The position numbers were made by a program, and so were the translations under genes. From NCBI GenBank assembly GCA_964426875.1, contig CAYRSB010000026.1:1-21127 (forward strand): a stretch of 21,127 nt of DNA. Reading direction: 5' to 3'. Below, piece by piece: positions 7,524-15,379 of this stretch; position 1 is the stretch's first letter, and each line of letters opens with the position of its first letter. The notes under the pieces are model-generated. The model made no database searches. It was not told where the DNA came from and was given only the letters and a program-made list of their open reading frames with translations. This DNA comes from Caldatribacterium sp964426875. Its GTDB lineage: Bacteria > Atribacterota > Atribacteria > Atribacterales > Caldatribacteriaceae.

Positions 7524-8455
7524 CCTGTGTGGGAATTCTCGTGGCAGATTTGATGGGAAGGCCCATTGAGCGGTTCCCCGAGAAAGGGAAACTTCTTCTT
7601 GTTTCCGAGATGGAGCTTCATGTAGGGGGCTGTGCCCACAACACCGCCGTGGACCTCAAAAAACTCGGGGAAGACGTGCTCGTGGTGGGCAAGGTGGGGG
7701 AAGACGACCTGGGAGAGGTGGTCATCAATTCCCTCAAACGTCACGGCATCGATACCCGAGGGATTTCCTTTGATCCAGTATATCATACCTCGGCCACTAT
7801 GGTGCTCCTTGACAGTCAAGGTGAGCGGACTTTCCTCCACTACCCGGGAGCCAATCAAGGGTTGCGAGCTCTGGATGTGAGAGATGAGTTTATCCGGGGG
7901 GCAAAGGTCGTGCATGTGGCCGGAAGCTTCCTTATGCCTGGATTTGATGGAGAGGAAACAGCGAAGGTTTTTGCCCGGGCAAAAGAATTGAAAGTTGTAA
8001 CTTCTCTGGATACCGCCTGGGACGATACGGGTAAGTGGTTCGCCACCATTTCTCCGGTTCTGCCCTTTGTGGACATTTTCATCTCCAATCGGGACGAGGC
8101 CTCCTGTATCTCTGGGAAAAAGACTCTTCCCGACATTGCCTCTTTCTTTCTCGACTTTGGAGCAAAGGTTGTGGCCCTCAAGATGGGAGAAGAGGGGAGT
8201 TTCATCATGACTCGGGAAGAGAAAATTCTTGCTCCTCCCTTTCCAGTGAAAGCCATAGACGGTACAGGGGCAGGAGATGCCTTTGCAGCGGGGTTTCTCT
8301 ATGGGTATCTCCGGGGATGGGACCTCTACGAAGTGGGGAAGTTTGCCAATGCCTGCGGGGCGATGTGTGTGGAAAAAATAGGAGCCACAGAGGGTGTGGG
8401 GAGTTTTGAAGAAGTGATGGAATTCATGAAAAGGCACGAGGCAGATATGGGATGA
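7511..8455 (+). CDS. PfkB/ribokinase-family carbohydrate kinase
   Basis: This 314-residue kinase should phosphorylate a sugar or sugar acid with ATP in the cytosol. It has the PfkB N-terminal signature, HVGGCAHNTAVDLKKLG (37-53), where sugar contacts usually lie. It also has NRDEA (193-197) and the C-terminal signature DGTGAGDAFAAGF (250-262) with catalytic base Asp256. The GTG at 7511 overlaps the regulator gene, and its TGA overlaps the next ATG (ATGA). That coupling with a mannitol-1-phosphate dehydrogenase-like enzyme suggests that the kinase and that enzyme handle related phosphorylated intermediates. The exact substrate (fructose, tagatose-phosphate, 2-keto sugar acid or another) cannot be decided. 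Confidence 0.92.
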   Translation: MSWITCVGILVADLMGRPIERFPEKGKLLLVSEMELHVGGCAHNTAVDLKKLGEDVLVVGKVGEDDLGEVVINSLKRHGIDTRGISFDPVYHTSATMVLLDSQGERTFLHYPGANQGLRALDVRDEFIRGAKVVHVAGSFLMPGFDGEETAKVFARAKELKVVTSLDTAWDDTGKWFATISPVLPFVDIFISNRDEASCISGKKTLPDIASFFLDFGAKVVALKMGEEGSFIMTREEKILAPPFPVKAIDGTGAGDAFAAGFLYGYLRGWDLYEVGKFANACGAMCVEKIGATEGVGSFEEVMEFMKRHEADMG

Positions 8456-9684
8456 AACCCTTTGGCGTGCAGTTTGGAGCGGGGAATATCGGGCGAGGGT
8501 TCATTGGGCATCTCCTCTGGCAGTCGGGGATGTCGGTGGTCTTTGTGGAGGTCAATGAAGAACTCGTTCGTGCCCTGAGGGAGCGGAAGTCGTACCCTTT
8601 GCGCCTTCTTGAAAAGGACGGAGCCTTGAAAGACATTGTGATTGATGACATTGAAGCTTTCTCTCCAAAAGAGGAGGACGAGGTGGCACAAAGAATTGCC
8701 CTTTCTTCTCTTGTTTTCACCGCGGTGGGAGTCCGCAACCTTGCAGGTGTGGCTTCGCTTTTGGCCAAGGGCCTGGAGAGAAGAAGAGAGAAGAATCCCA
8801 GAGAGCTCAATGTCTTTCTTTGCGAGAACCTTAAGAGTGCTCCGGACCTTTTGCGGGGGGAGGTTTCCCGTTTTCTTTCTCTGGAAGGGCAAAAGTTCCT
8901 CAAGGAGAAGGTGGGCTTTGTGGGCACGGTGGTGGCCCGCATGGTTCCGGTTGTGGGGGAACGCTTTGGGGTTCTGGATCCTCTCTGTATCGTGGCCGAG
9001 TCCTACTCTCGACTTCCCTTTGACCTTCGTGCCCTGCGAGGGGCAATCCCTCAGGTCTTTGGGCTTGAGGGAACCGAGTACTTTGAGGCAGAAGTGGAGC
9101 GGAAGCTCTTTCTCCACAACATGGGCCATGCCATCCTTGCCTATTTGGGATACCTTCGGGGATATGCCTTCATTCATGAAGCCATTAAAGATAGAGAGAT
9201 TGCCGAGGTTTTTGAGGGTGCCTGGAGGGAAGTATCCTTAGCCTTCCTCCGAAAGTACCCCTTCTGGGACCGCGAAGAGCACAAAACCTACCTTGTAGAC
9301 CTCAAAGAACGCTTTGCAAACCCCGCCCTCATGGATACCGTTGAGCGGGTGGGGAGAGACCCCTTGCGTAAACTATCTCCTCAGGACCGCCTCGTTGGTG
9401 GGGCTTTGTTCTGCATGGCCTGGGAAGTTTTCCCTACCTTCATTGCCCGGGGGTGTGCTGCAGCCCTCCTCTACGATCACAAAAACGACCAGGAGGCAGT
9501 GATGCTTCAGAAAATGCTTGCTGAGAAAGGCGTTGAGGGTGTCCTCAGGGAGGTCTGTGGTGTCGACCCGGGGAGTCCTTTTGGGAAGGAAGTGGTACAG
9601 TGGTATTCTGCGCTTCAAAGAGTGAAAACGGGGGGTGTCTTGCATGAAGAGTCGAGAAAGAGTGGCTCCTTTGGTGGAGAATAA
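8452..9684 (+). CDS. mtlD: Mannitol-1-phosphate 5-dehydrogenase-like polyol dehydrogenase
   Basis: This 410-residue protein begins with FGAGNIGRGFIGHLL (8-22), the NAD-binding signature characteristic of MtlD. It continues with CENLKSAPDLLR (124-135), VGTVVARMVP (157-166) and the polyol dehydrogenase active-site pattern K-x4-N-x2-H, here Lys218, Asn223, His226 within ERKLFLHNMGHA. E. coli MtlD interconverts mannitol 1-phosphate and fructose 6-phosphate. It is about 28 residues longer than that enzyme. No PTS mannitol component is present in the window, so its phosphorylated substrate would have to come from one of the operon's kinases; it may therefore act on another polyol phosphate. It starts on ATGA overlapping the kinase stop, and its 3' end overlaps the E1 gene. 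Confidence 0.85.
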   Translation: MKPFGVQFGAGNIGRGFIGHLLWQSGMSVVFVEVNEELVRALRERKSYPLRLLEKDGALKDIVIDDIEAFSPKEEDEVAQRIALSSLVFTAVGVRNLAGVASLLAKGLERRREKNPRELNVFLCENLKSAPDLLRGEVSRFLSLEGQKFLKEKVGFVGTVVARMVPVVGERFGVLDPLCIVAESYSRLPFDLRALRGAIPQVFGLEGTEYFEAEVERKLFLHNMGHAILAYLGYLRGYAFIHEAIKDREIAEVFEGAWREVSLAFLRKYPFWDREEHKTYLVDLKERFANPALMDTVERVGRDPLRKLSPQDRLVGGALFCMAWEVFPTFIARGCAAALLYDHKNDQEAVMLQKMLAEKGVEGVLREVCGVDPGSPFGKEVVQWYSALQRVKTGGVLHEESRKSGSFGGE

Positions 9685-11686
9685 AGAGCGGCTTCTTGGC
9701 ATGTATAGAGACATGCTGCGGATTCGTCGTTTTGAGGAAACGGTAAGCGACCTCTTCGGCCAGGACAAAATCCGGGGAACGACTCACCTCTACATCGGTG
9801 AAGAGGCGGTTGCTGTGGGAGCATGTTATGCTATTCATCCTGATGACTACATCACCTCAACCCATCGAGGGCATGGCCATTGCATCGCCAAGGGGGCAAG
9901 GCTCGACCGGATGATGGCCGAGCTCTATGGGAAGATTGACGGATACTGCAAGGGGAAGGGTGGTTCTCTCCATATTGCTGATCTTACGGCCGGGAACCTG
10001 GGGGCCAATGGTATCGTGGGGGGAGGTATTCCCATTGCCGTTGGGTCGGGGCTCACCGCTAAGTACAAAAAGACTGGAAAAGTCACGGTGTGCTTTTTCG
10101 GGGATGGGGCAGTGAACACCGGAGCATTCCACGAGGCGGTGAACCTGGCTGCGGTGTGGAAGCTTCCTGTAGTTTTTGTCTGCGAGAATAACCTCTATGC
10201 CATGTCCATGCCGGTACGGGAGGCCTTTCCCATTCAGGATATTGCAGAGCGAGCCCAGGCCTATGGGATACCGGGAGTGGTGGTGGACGGGATGGATGTC
10301 CTGGCGGTGAAAGAGGCGGTGGAGCAGGCTGCAGAAAGAGCCCGGCGAGGAGAGGGACCAACCCTCATCGAGTGCAAAACTTACCGGTACTTAGGGCATT
10401 CTAAAAATGATCCCCGAGCCTATCGTACACGGGAGGAAGAGCAGGAGTGGAAGGCCCGCGATCCCATCAAAAGGTATCGGCAGTGGCTCCTTGGGGAGAG
10501 TATCGCCACCGAAGAGGAGCTCAAAGCCATTGACGAGGAGGTGGAGAGGGAAATTGAGGAGGCCATCGCCTTTGCCGAGCACAGTCCCTATCCTCCTCTT
10601 GAGGAGATTACCAAAGACGTCTATGTGGAAGAGGACTTTGCCGAAATCGAGCGGAAGAAGGGCACCAAGGTTGTCCACAGCATCAAGGACTTTGGCTCTA
10701 AGGAGATGCGTGTCATTACTTACCGTGATGCCTTGAACGAGGCCCTGCGAGAGGAGATGCACTGGGATCAAAACGTGGTTTTGATTGGGGAGGACATCGG
10801 GCTCTATGGCGGAGCCTATGGTGTTACACGAGGCCTCTGGCAGGAGTTTGGAGGCGAGCGGGTCCGGAATACCCCCATTTCTGAGGCAGCCATTGTGGGT
10901 GCCTGTGTGGGAGCGGCGATAACCGGTCTTCGTCCGGTGGGAGAAATCATGTACGTGGACTTTATGACACTCTGCATGGATCAGCTTGCCAACCAGGGAG
11001 CGAAAATTCGCTACATGTTTGGAGGGAAAGCCCGGGTACCCATGGTGATTCGTACCGAAGGTGGCTGCGGTCGCTCCTCTGGTGCTCAGCATGCCCAAAG
11101 CCTTGAGGCCTGGTTCATCCATGTTCCGGGGCTCAAGGTCGTCATGCCGGCCACTCCCTTCGATGCCAAAGGGCTTTTGAAGGCAGCTATCCGGGAAGAC
11201 AACCCTATCCTCTTTATCGAGCACAAGATGCTCTACAACACCAAGGGACCGGTGCCTGAGGAAGAGTACATTATCCCTATTGGCGTAGCCGACATAAAGC
11301 GGGAAGGGAAAGACGTCACCATCGTGGCCTATTCACGGATGCTCCTTGTGGCCCTTGAGGCGGCAGAGGTTCTCGCCCGGGAGGGCATAGAGGCTGAGGT
11401 CGTAGATCCCCGGACACTTCTACCCCTTGATATTGAGACCATTTGTGCTTCAGTGCAGAAGACCAATCGAGTCATCATCGTCCACGAGGGATGCAAGACC
11501 GGGGGAGCTGGAGCGGAGATAGCCACTCAGATTATGGAGCATGCCTTTGACTACCTTGATGCTCCTATTGTGCGGCTGGGAGCAGCTGATGCTCCGGTAC
11601 CCTGCAGCCGTTATCTGGAGGACAATTCTATTCCCCGGGTGGAAGACGTCATTCAGGCGGCACGATTCCTTTGCGGACGGAAGTAG
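9635..11686 (+). CDS. Fused E1 alpha-beta subunit of a 2-oxoacid/acetoin dehydrogenase complex
   Basis: Two thiamine-diphosphate subunits that are usually separate form one 683-residue chain. The alpha part (about 18-345) has THRGHGH (76-82) and the cofactor motif GDGAVNTGAFHEAVN (156-170). The beta part begins at Met358 and has TYRDALNEAL, EDIGLYGGAYG (386-396), TPISEAAIVG with the catalytic Glu417, and FIEHKMLYNTKGPVPEE. A short charged linker joins them with no stop. The enzyme should decarboxylate a 2-oxoacid, or cleave an acyloin such as acetoin, and pass the acyl group to the lipoyl E2 encoded at 19722. The AcoX-like gene in the operon favours the acetoin-type branch. GTG 9635 is the longest start, but GGGGGGTG at 9630-9637 is spaced properly for ATG 9644, so I think ATG 9644 is the real start. 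Confidence 0.9.
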   Translation: MSCMKSRERVAPLVENKERLLGMYRDMLRIRRFEETVSDLFGQDKIRGTTHLYIGEEAVAVGACYAIHPDDYITSTHRGHGHCIAKGARLDRMMAELYGKIDGYCKGKGGSLHIADLTAGNLGANGIVGGGIPIAVGSGLTAKYKKTGKVTVCFFGDGAVNTGAFHEAVNLAAVWKLPVVFVCENNLYAMSMPVREAFPIQDIAERAQAYGIPGVVVDGMDVLAVKEAVEQAAERARRGEGPTLIECKTYRYLGHSKNDPRAYRTREEEQEWKARDPIKRYRQWLLGESIATEEELKAIDEEVEREIEEAIAFAEHSPYPPLEEITKDVYVEEDFAEIERKKGTKVVHSIKDFGSKEMRVITYRDALNEALREEMHWDQNVVLIGEDIGLYGGAYGVTRGLWQEFGGERVRNTPISEAAIVGACVGAAITGLRPVGEIMYVDFMTLCMDQLANQGAKIRYMFGGKARVPMVIRTEGGCGRSSGAQHAQSLEAWFIHVPGLKVVMPATPFDAKGLLKAAIREDNPILFIEHKMLYNTKGPVPEEEYIIPIGVADIKREGKDVTIVAYSRMLLVALEAAEVLAREGIEAEVVDPRTLLPLDIETICASVQKTNRVIIVHEGCKTGGAGAEIATQIMEHAFDYLDAPIVRLGAADAPVPCSRYLEDNSIPRVEDVIQAARFLCGRK

Positions 11687-11692
11687 AGCGTC

Positions 11693-12877
11693 ATGGGGAG
11701 ACAAGAGAAACTCAGACTTTCTCTCATCGTGGGCATAGCGTTCTACTTTTTGGCCGTGTCCATGGTTATCGCCGGAGCGGTCCTGCCTAAGTGGATTGAG
11801 GTTTTTGAACTCTCCACGGCCCGGGCAGGGCGTCTCTTTGCCCTGTACTACCTGCCGTATGTGGTGACTACCTTTTTCAGTGGAGCACTCTGTGATATCC
11901 TGGGGAAAAAGCCAGTACTCGTGGCAAGCCAGGCGTTTCTGGCTTTAGGTTTTTTTGTGGTGAGTCTTGCCGATACTTTCTTGGGTGTGGAGTGGGGAGT
12001 GTTTCTGGCTGGGATAGGAGGGGGGTTCTGCGAAGCCCCCCTCACGGGTCTCGTATCCCAGATTTTTCCAGGAAACGAGGGTTATGCGCTCAATCTGAGC
12101 CAGATTTCTTTCGGTCTTGGGGCAGCCACCGGACCCTATATTGCCGGGTTTCTTCTGGGAAAGGCCATCTCCTGGAGGGTACTCTATTTTATCCCCGGCC
12201 TTTTCTCGGTGCTTTTGGTTGTGCTCCTTGTGAGAGAGCAAGCACTTTTTGTTCCTGGAAGAAATGGGAATGCTCGTCTTGGGGACCTGCGGATCCTTTT
12301 CCGCTGGAAGGAGTTTCTCCTGGTGAGCTTTCTCGCCATTTTCCTCTATGTGGGGGCGGAGATTGGGTCTTCGGCCTGGCTGAGTACCTACTTTGTGCGA
12401 GAACTGAAGAAGGGCTTTTACCTTGGTGGGGCGGCTATGGGGATTTTCTGGGGAACTATGACTCTGGGAAGACTGATTTTTGGCTTTTTGGCTCGAAAAC
12501 TCAGCTACCTTCTCCTTCTCCGCACCCTGGTTCTCGTGAGTTTCTTTTCCCTCCTTCTTTTGAATGTGACTCAGAGAGTGTCTCTGGTTTTGGGGGCGCT
12601 CTTTGGCATCGGTCTGGGCTTTTCCGCCATATGGCCTCTCGTTGTAGCCCGGGTTGCGCAGCGCATCCGCGATTTCCAGGCCACGGCCATAGGTCTCACC
12701 ATAGCCTTCGGGGGTATGGGGGCACTTTTCTTCCCCTGGTTCATGGGAATGGTGGCGGACTTTGTGGGTCTTCGATGGATTTTTATCATTGCTCTTGTGC
12801 TTGTTGCGGTTCTCTTTTTGGTGACGCAAAGCAGAGTTTTTCGGGAAGGAGAAGAACATGGCGCTTCTTGGAATTGA
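11693..12877 (+). CDS. Major facilitator superfamily transporter
   Basis: This 394-residue protein has about twelve hydrophobic helices in two bundles of six. The loop between helices 2 and 3 reads GALCDILGKKPVLVASQ (about 61-77), the classic MFS cytoplasmic motif, and GRLIFGFLARKLSY in the second half is its repeat. It is likely the uptake system for the operon's substrate, probably by proton or sodium symport. No ABC or PTS components are present. It lies 6 bases after the E1 gene. Substrate specificity is inferred only from the location, and export cannot be excluded. Confidence 0.9.
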   Translation: MGRQEKLRLSLIVGIAFYFLAVSMVIAGAVLPKWIEVFELSTARAGRLFALYYLPYVVTTFFSGALCDILGKKPVLVASQAFLALGFFVVSLADTFLGVEWGVFLAGIGGGFCEAPLTGLVSQIFPGNEGYALNLSQISFGLGAATGPYIAGFLLGKAISWRVLYFIPGLFSVLLVVLLVREQALFVPGRNGNARLGDLRILFRWKEFLLVSFLAIFLYVGAEIGSSAWLSTYFVRELKKGFYLGGAAMGIFWGTMTLGRLIFGFLARKLSYLLLLRTLVLVSFFSLLLLNVTQRVSLVLGALFGIGLGFSAIWPLVVARVAQRIRDFQATAIGLTIAFGGMGALFFPWFMGMVADFVGLRWIFIIALVLVAVLFLVTQSRVFREGEEHGASWN

Positions 12878-14375
12878 CGTGGGAACGAGTGGTTGTAAGG
12901 TTGTGGCTTTTCGAGAAAATGGAGAAGTGCTGGCCTTGGCAGGGGAGGAATACCCCTTTCTCACACCCCAGCCGGGGTGGCTGGAGATCGACCCGGAGAG
13001 CATCTGGCAGGCAGTGTGTGCTGCCTTGGGGAAGGTGGCGCAGGGGATTTCTGAGAGCATCGATGCCATTGCGGTGACGTCGCACGGAGAGACCCTGATA
13101 CCTCTCTCTCGTGGCGGCCGGCCTCTTTACAATGCCATCGCCAATTTCGACGTGCGGGCCAACCCCTGTGCGGACTTCTTCAGAGAGCATTTCGACCCCT
13201 TTACCCTTTTCTCCACTACCGGGATGCCTCTTTGTGGGATGTACACCGCTAACAAAATCCTCTGGCTTCGGGAACATGAGCCCTCTGTCTTTGCAGATGC
13301 CTGGAAATTTTGTTGCGTTGAGGATTACGTCATCTTCCGCCTCACCGGGGAGTCCCCTACCATGGACTGGTCCTTGGCTTCCCGGACTATGATGTTCGAT
13401 GTACGGAGGAAAATCTGGGCCAGAGAGATTCTTGAAGTTATGGAACTTGAGGAGGAGAAGTTACCCCAGGTTTTGCCCTCTGGGGCTCTTGTGGGATATC
13501 TGCGTGGTGGTCTGGCAGAAGAGCTTGGTATCAAAGGCAAAGTAGCGGTGGCCACTGGGGGCCACGACCAGCCCTGTGGAGTTTTGGGCTGCGGGGTAGA
13601 GAAGAAGGGGGAGGCCATGTATGGCATTGGGACCTCTGAATGCGTGGCCCTTAACATCGGCAGAGAGCCTGTCCTCACCAGAGATATGATGGAGAACGGC
13701 TTTTGCTGCTATCCTCATGTAACAGAGGAGGACTACATCACCCTGGCTTACATCGCCTCCGGAGGCTCGATTGTACGGTGGTTTCGGGATGAGATTGCCC
13801 CGGATGAGAAAAGGAGAGCCCAGGAAGCCTTACAAGATCCCTATGAGGTGCTTTTTGCGCACCTCCCTTCCCATCCCTCATCCCTTTTAGTCCTACCTCA
13901 CTTTGCCGGCTCGGGCACACCATACCTTAATGAACGTTCCCGGGGAGCCATCCTGGGGTTGACTCTTGCGGCTTCTCGCTGGGAGATTCTGCGGGCCATC
14001 CTGGAAAGTTTGACGTACGAAATGAAGGTGAACCTCGACCTTCTCGAAGCCTTTGGTCTTCCGATAAAGGACCTGCGGACCATTGGGGGAGGGTCCCGCT
14101 CGAAGGAGTGGCTCACCATCAAGGCAGACATTCTGGGGAAGCCTCTTGTGCTCCCGGCGACTGAGGAGGCGGTAGCCCTGGGGACGGCGATTCTGGCTGG
14201 AAAGGCTCGGGGCACTTTTACCACCTGTCGGGAAGGCATTTCGGCCATGGTTCGCTTCCGGGGAGAAATTTTGCCTTCCCCGGAACGTTACAGAGAGTAC
14301 GAGAAGTACTATCGGGTGTACCGGAAGATGTACCAGGCCCTCCGGGACATCCATGAGGACATCAGCAAGCTATAA
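12858..14375 (+). CDS. FGGY-family carbohydrate kinase, copy 1
   Basis: This 505-residue member of the xylulokinase/ribulokinase/glycerol kinase family opens with LGIDVGTSGCKVVAF (4-18), the ATPase phosphate loop. ATGGHDQPCG (232-241) contains the catalytic Asp237. IGGGSRSKEWLTIKADILGKP near the C terminus is the adenosine/FGGY signature region. It overlaps the transporter gene by 20 bases; GGAAGGAG precedes ATG 12858. It is collinear with the second FGGY kinase at 15380, with GGHDQPCG at the same residue number in both. Such kinases phosphorylate a terminal hydroxyl of a ketose, deoxyketose or polyol; the substrate here is unknown. Confidence 0.92.
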   Translation: MALLGIDVGTSGCKVVAFRENGEVLALAGEEYPFLTPQPGWLEIDPESIWQAVCAALGKVAQGISESIDAIAVTSHGETLIPLSRGGRPLYNAIANFDVRANPCADFFREHFDPFTLFSTTGMPLCGMYTANKILWLREHEPSVFADAWKFCCVEDYVIFRLTGESPTMDWSLASRTMMFDVRRKIWAREILEVMELEEEKLPQVLPSGALVGYLRGGLAEELGIKGKVAVATGGHDQPCGVLGCGVEKKGEAMYGIGTSECVALNIGREPVLTRDMMENGFCCYPHVTEEDYITLAYIASGGSIVRWFRDEIAPDEKRRAQEALQDPYEVLFAHLPSHPSSLLVLPHFAGSGTPYLNERSRGAILGLTLAASRWEILRAILESLTYEMKVNLDLLEAFGLPIKDLRTIGGGSRSKEWLTIKADILGKPLVLPATEEAVALGTAILAGKARGTFTTCREGISAMVRFRGEILPSPERYREYEKYYRVYRKMYQALRDIHEDISKL

Positions 14376-14392
14376 CGAAAGGAGGAGGAACA

Positions 14393-15364
14393 GTGAAGAG
14401 CAAAGGGTTTGCTACTGGAATCTGGGTTTTTGGAGGGTGTCCGGACCGATTCTGCCCCAGGGGGTATAAGGAAGAAGTCCCTATGGAGAAGGCCCTTGAC
14501 GCTATTGCCTCGGTCAAAGACCTCAAAGGCATCATCATGCACTACCCAAGTCCCATTAATGAGGAAAGTGCCGGACGCATCAGGAAGGAACTCCAGGTTC
14601 GAGGTTTGTCTTTGGCCTCTTGCGATGTGGATCTCTTTGGCGACCCGGCCTTTGCTTTGGGAAGCCTAATGTCGGAGAGGGAGGGCATACGAAAGAGAGC
14701 CATTGAGCTGGCCAAAAAAGCCATGGATATGGCTGAGTACTTTGGAGCTGACGTCATGAACCTCTGGCCCGGGCAGGATGGCTTTGACTATCCCTTTCAG
14801 ATCGACTACCGGGCCCAGTGGGATCTTCTCATCGAGGCTCTGCAGGAAATTGCAAGCCACAATCCCCGGGTAAAACTCAGTCTTGAGTACAAGCTCCGGG
14901 AACCCCGGACGCACTCCACCATTGCCAATGCCGGAGTGGCCCTCTTTCTGGCCCGGGAGACCGGTCTTCCCAATGTAGGTGTCACCATTGACCTTGGACA
15001 CTCCTTCAACTGCAAGGAGTCTCCAGGGAATGTGGTTGCTCTTCTTGACCGCTATGGGAAACTCTTTGCCTTGCACCTCAACGACAACTTCCGGGACTGG
15101 GACGATGATATGGCGGTGGGAACGGTGCACTTCTTCGAGACCCTGGAATTCCTCTACTATCTCCACCATTCCCGGTACGAGGGGTGGCTTGGCCTTGACA
15201 TCTTCCCTTACCGGGAGAATCCCTCCGTAGCCTGCCAGGTGAGCATCGAAAACATCACCATGATGCTTGAGGTGGTTAAGAAGATCGACATAACGACGCT
15301 CAGGGCTTACCAGAAGGAATCCGAAGCCCTCTCAGCATTCCGCTACATTCGCAGTCTCCTTTGA
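14393..15364 (+). CDS. TIM-barrel sugar isomerase/epimerase
   Basis: This 323-residue protein belongs to the xylose isomerase-like barrel family, which interconverts sugars with a divalent metal. Candidate metal ligands are spaced as expected: Glu165 (LSLEYK), Asp200 and His203 (TIDLGHSF), His228 (LHLND) and Asp269 (LGLDIFPYR). An active-site-like stretch, VMNLWPGQDGFDYPFQIDY, spans 121-139. It should isomerise or epimerise a free or phosphorylated sugar in the cytosol. The GTG start follows a strong GGAGGAGG 5 bases upstream. It is placed between the two FGGY kinases, which suggests that its product or substrate is what one of them phosphorylates. Ketose 3-epimerase and aldose isomerase are both possible. 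Confidence 0.85.
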   Translation: MKSKGFATGIWVFGGCPDRFCPRGYKEEVPMEKALDAIASVKDLKGIIMHYPSPINEESAGRIRKELQVRGLSLASCDVDLFGDPAFALGSLMSEREGIRKRAIELAKKAMDMAEYFGADVMNLWPGQDGFDYPFQIDYRAQWDLLIEALQEIASHNPRVKLSLEYKLREPRTHSTIANAGVALFLARETGLPNVGVTIDLGHSFNCKESPGNVVALLDRYGKLFALHLNDNFRDWDDDMAVGTVHFFETLEFLYYLHHSRYEGWLGLDIFPYRENPSVACQVSIENITMMLEVVKKIDITTLRAYQKESEALSAFRYIRSLL

Positions 15365-15379
15365 AGGGGTGAGAGAGTT

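Noticed and set aside
7472..8437. Minus-strand 321-codon open frame opposite the PfkB kinase.
   Set aside because: The plus strand here carries complete PfkB signatures; the antisense frame has unusual composition and no motif.
11945..13069. Minus-strand 374-codon open frame opposite the MFS transporter and FGGY kinase.
   Set aside because: It spans two recognisable plus-strand genes and translates to a Lys/Pro/His/Ser-rich sequence typical of an antisense shadow.
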